From Pyxidicoccus trucidator (GTDB taxonomy: Bacteria > Myxococcota > Myxococcia > Myxococcales > Myxococcaceae), in contig NZ_JAAIXZ010000008.1 of assembly GCF_010894435.1 (NCBI RefSeq), positions 186,001-250,000 of the forward strand: a stretch of DNA of 64,000 bases, written 5' to 3'. Positions 63,303-64,000 of the stretch are shown here, piece after piece. Under the pieces are notes generated by a model, which saw nothing but the letters and a program-made list of their open reading frames with translations, ran no database searches and had not been told where the DNA came from. Position numbers and translations under genes: made by a program. Position 1 is the first letter of the stretch; every line of letters begins with the position of its first letter.

Positions 63303-63970
63303 CGATGCGGACCTGGACGGTGGGCGCGGTGGGGCTGGGGCTCTGCGTGAGCGGCCTCGGGCTGGCGCAGGACGCTGGTACGCCGAAGCCCGCGAAGGCC
63401 CCCAAGGCCAAGGCGAAGAAGGCCCCGCTGGTCCAGGCCAACACGGTGGTGACGGACCTGGTGGAGGACCTGCGCTATGCGACGGCGGACAACTTCCTCA
63501 AGAAGAAGGTGTACCCGGACTCGGCGCGCTGCCTGCTGCTGCCCGAGTCGGCGGAGCGACTGAAGAAGGCGGCCGACGTGCTGCGGCCCCAGGGCTACCG
63601 GCTGAAGGTGTACGACTGCTACCGGCCCCGGGCGGTGCAGTACCAGATGTGGGAAATCATGCCGGTGCCCGGCTACGTGGCGGACCCGCGCAAGGGCTCC
63701 AACCACAACCGGGGCGGTGCGGTGGACCTGACGCTGGTGACGCTGGACGGCCAGGAGGTGGAGATGCCCACCGCCTTCGACTCGTTCACCAAGGAAGCGC
63801 ACCACGGCTACGAGGGCGGCACCGAGGCCTCGCGCAAGCACCGTGAAATCCTGCGTGAGGCGATGGAGGGCGCCGGCTTCACGCCCAACCGCATGGAGTG
63901 GTGGCACTACGACCTGCCGGACGCGAAGACGCGCCCCGTGCTGGACGTGCCCTTCGACGCGAAGAAGTAG
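63299..63970 (+). CDS. D-Ala-D-Ala dipeptidase (VanX/DdpX-like, M15D)
   Basis: A 223-residue exported zinc peptidase. The N-terminus is a signal peptide ([18 protein letters not shown]) followed by a Lys/Ala/Pro linker. The zinc and catalytic sites are [13 protein letters not shown] (His136, Asp143) and EWWHYDLPD, the SxHxxGxAxD and ExxH signatures of the family. It cleaves D-alanyl-D-alanine; in most bacteria this serves peptidoglycan recycling, not vancomycin resistance, and no vanH or vanA is present. The ATG overlaps the queC stop by four bases. Confidence 0.93.
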   Translation: MTMRTWTVGAVGLGLCVSGLGLAQDAGTPKPAKAPKAKAKKAPLVQANTVVTDLVEDLRYATADNFLKKKVYPDSARCLLLPESAERLKKAADVLRPQGYRLKVYDCYRPRAVQYQMWEIMPVPGYVADPRKGSNHNRGGAVDLTLVTLDGQEVEMPTAFDSFTKEAHHGYEGGTEASRKHREILREAMEGAGFTPNRMEWWHYDLPDAKTRPVLDVPFDAKK

Positions 63971-63987
63971 CAAGCCCGGAGACCACG

Positions 63988-64000
63988 ATGCTGACCATCC
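63988..64000 (+). CDS. Start of a further gene (partial)
   Basis: An ATG preceded by CGGAGACC opens a frame MLTI at the window edge, 17 bases after the dipeptidase stop. Too short to identify; probably the next gene of the operon. Confidence 0.45.

Noticed and set aside
63299-63970. VanX-like gene as a vancomycin resistance marker
   Set aside because: No vanH, vanA or vanRS genes are adjacent; the gene sits with queC, and a recycling role is more likely.

Overview
The window is very GC-rich and gene-dense, with strong G/C bias at third codon positions. It carries Sit-type polymorphic toxin remnants, many lipoproteins, a Ser/Thr kinase, a caspase-like protein and giant TPR and membrane proteins. 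This points to a myxobacterium of the Myxococcus/Corallococcus/Pyxidicoccus group (order Myxococcales). The assignment is an inference from gene content. No rRNA, tRNA, CRISPR array or intact insertion sequence was seen.

Layout. 1-1654: 3' end of a SitA5-like toxin gene followed by three tandem DUF2019 paralogues. 1716-5872: a PLP decarboxylase, a B12-binding radical SAM protein and small unknown proteins. 6063-9646: aceB-aceA glyoxylate-shunt operon (minus strand) and a PspC-domain protein. 9767-12612: fumC, clpP and a lipoprotein. 12615-15420: a PNPOx-like protein, a PRISE-like reductase and a divergent LysR regulator. 15753-19571: a Cys-rich lipoprotein, a DUF3293 protein, an M48 metalloprotease and a beta-repeat membrane protein. 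19596-21255: a TetR regulator between two inverted REP-like elements. 21259-27245: a SnoaL-like lipoprotein, a large acyl-CoA dehydrogenase/oxidase, a PLD-type cardiolipin synthase, an endonuclease III homologue, a hydrophilic small protein and an acetyltransferase. 27448-38285: a 1920-residue polytopic membrane protein, an NlpC/P60-like lipoprotein, then a sigma / anti-sigma / caspase-beta-barrel operon. 38333-43800: two TetR regulators with divergent redox enzymes and a serine hydrolase. 43801-49665: an accessory region with a 0.6-kb duplication, gene fragments, a GEVED/IPT protein of different composition, a decayed Sit-type toxin and a frameshifted DUF3396 immunity gene. 49719-61984: a kinase-cyclase fusion divergent from a 3182-residue TPR protein. 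62005-64000: lipoprotein, queC and a VanX-like dipeptidase in one overlapping operon, then the start of another gene.

How the genes work together. aceB and aceA form the glyoxylate bypass, with fumC nearby for the TCA cycle. The two TetR/oxidoreductase pairs and the LysR/reductase pair are classic divergent local regulator-target units; one has two near-perfect operator palindromes. The most unusual unit is the translationally coupled sigma factor, zinc-binding anti-sigma and exported caspase fused to a predicted outer-membrane barrel (34748-37534). Two Sit-like toxin/immunity loci, one with multiplied immunity genes and one decaying, fit kin-discrimination turnover.
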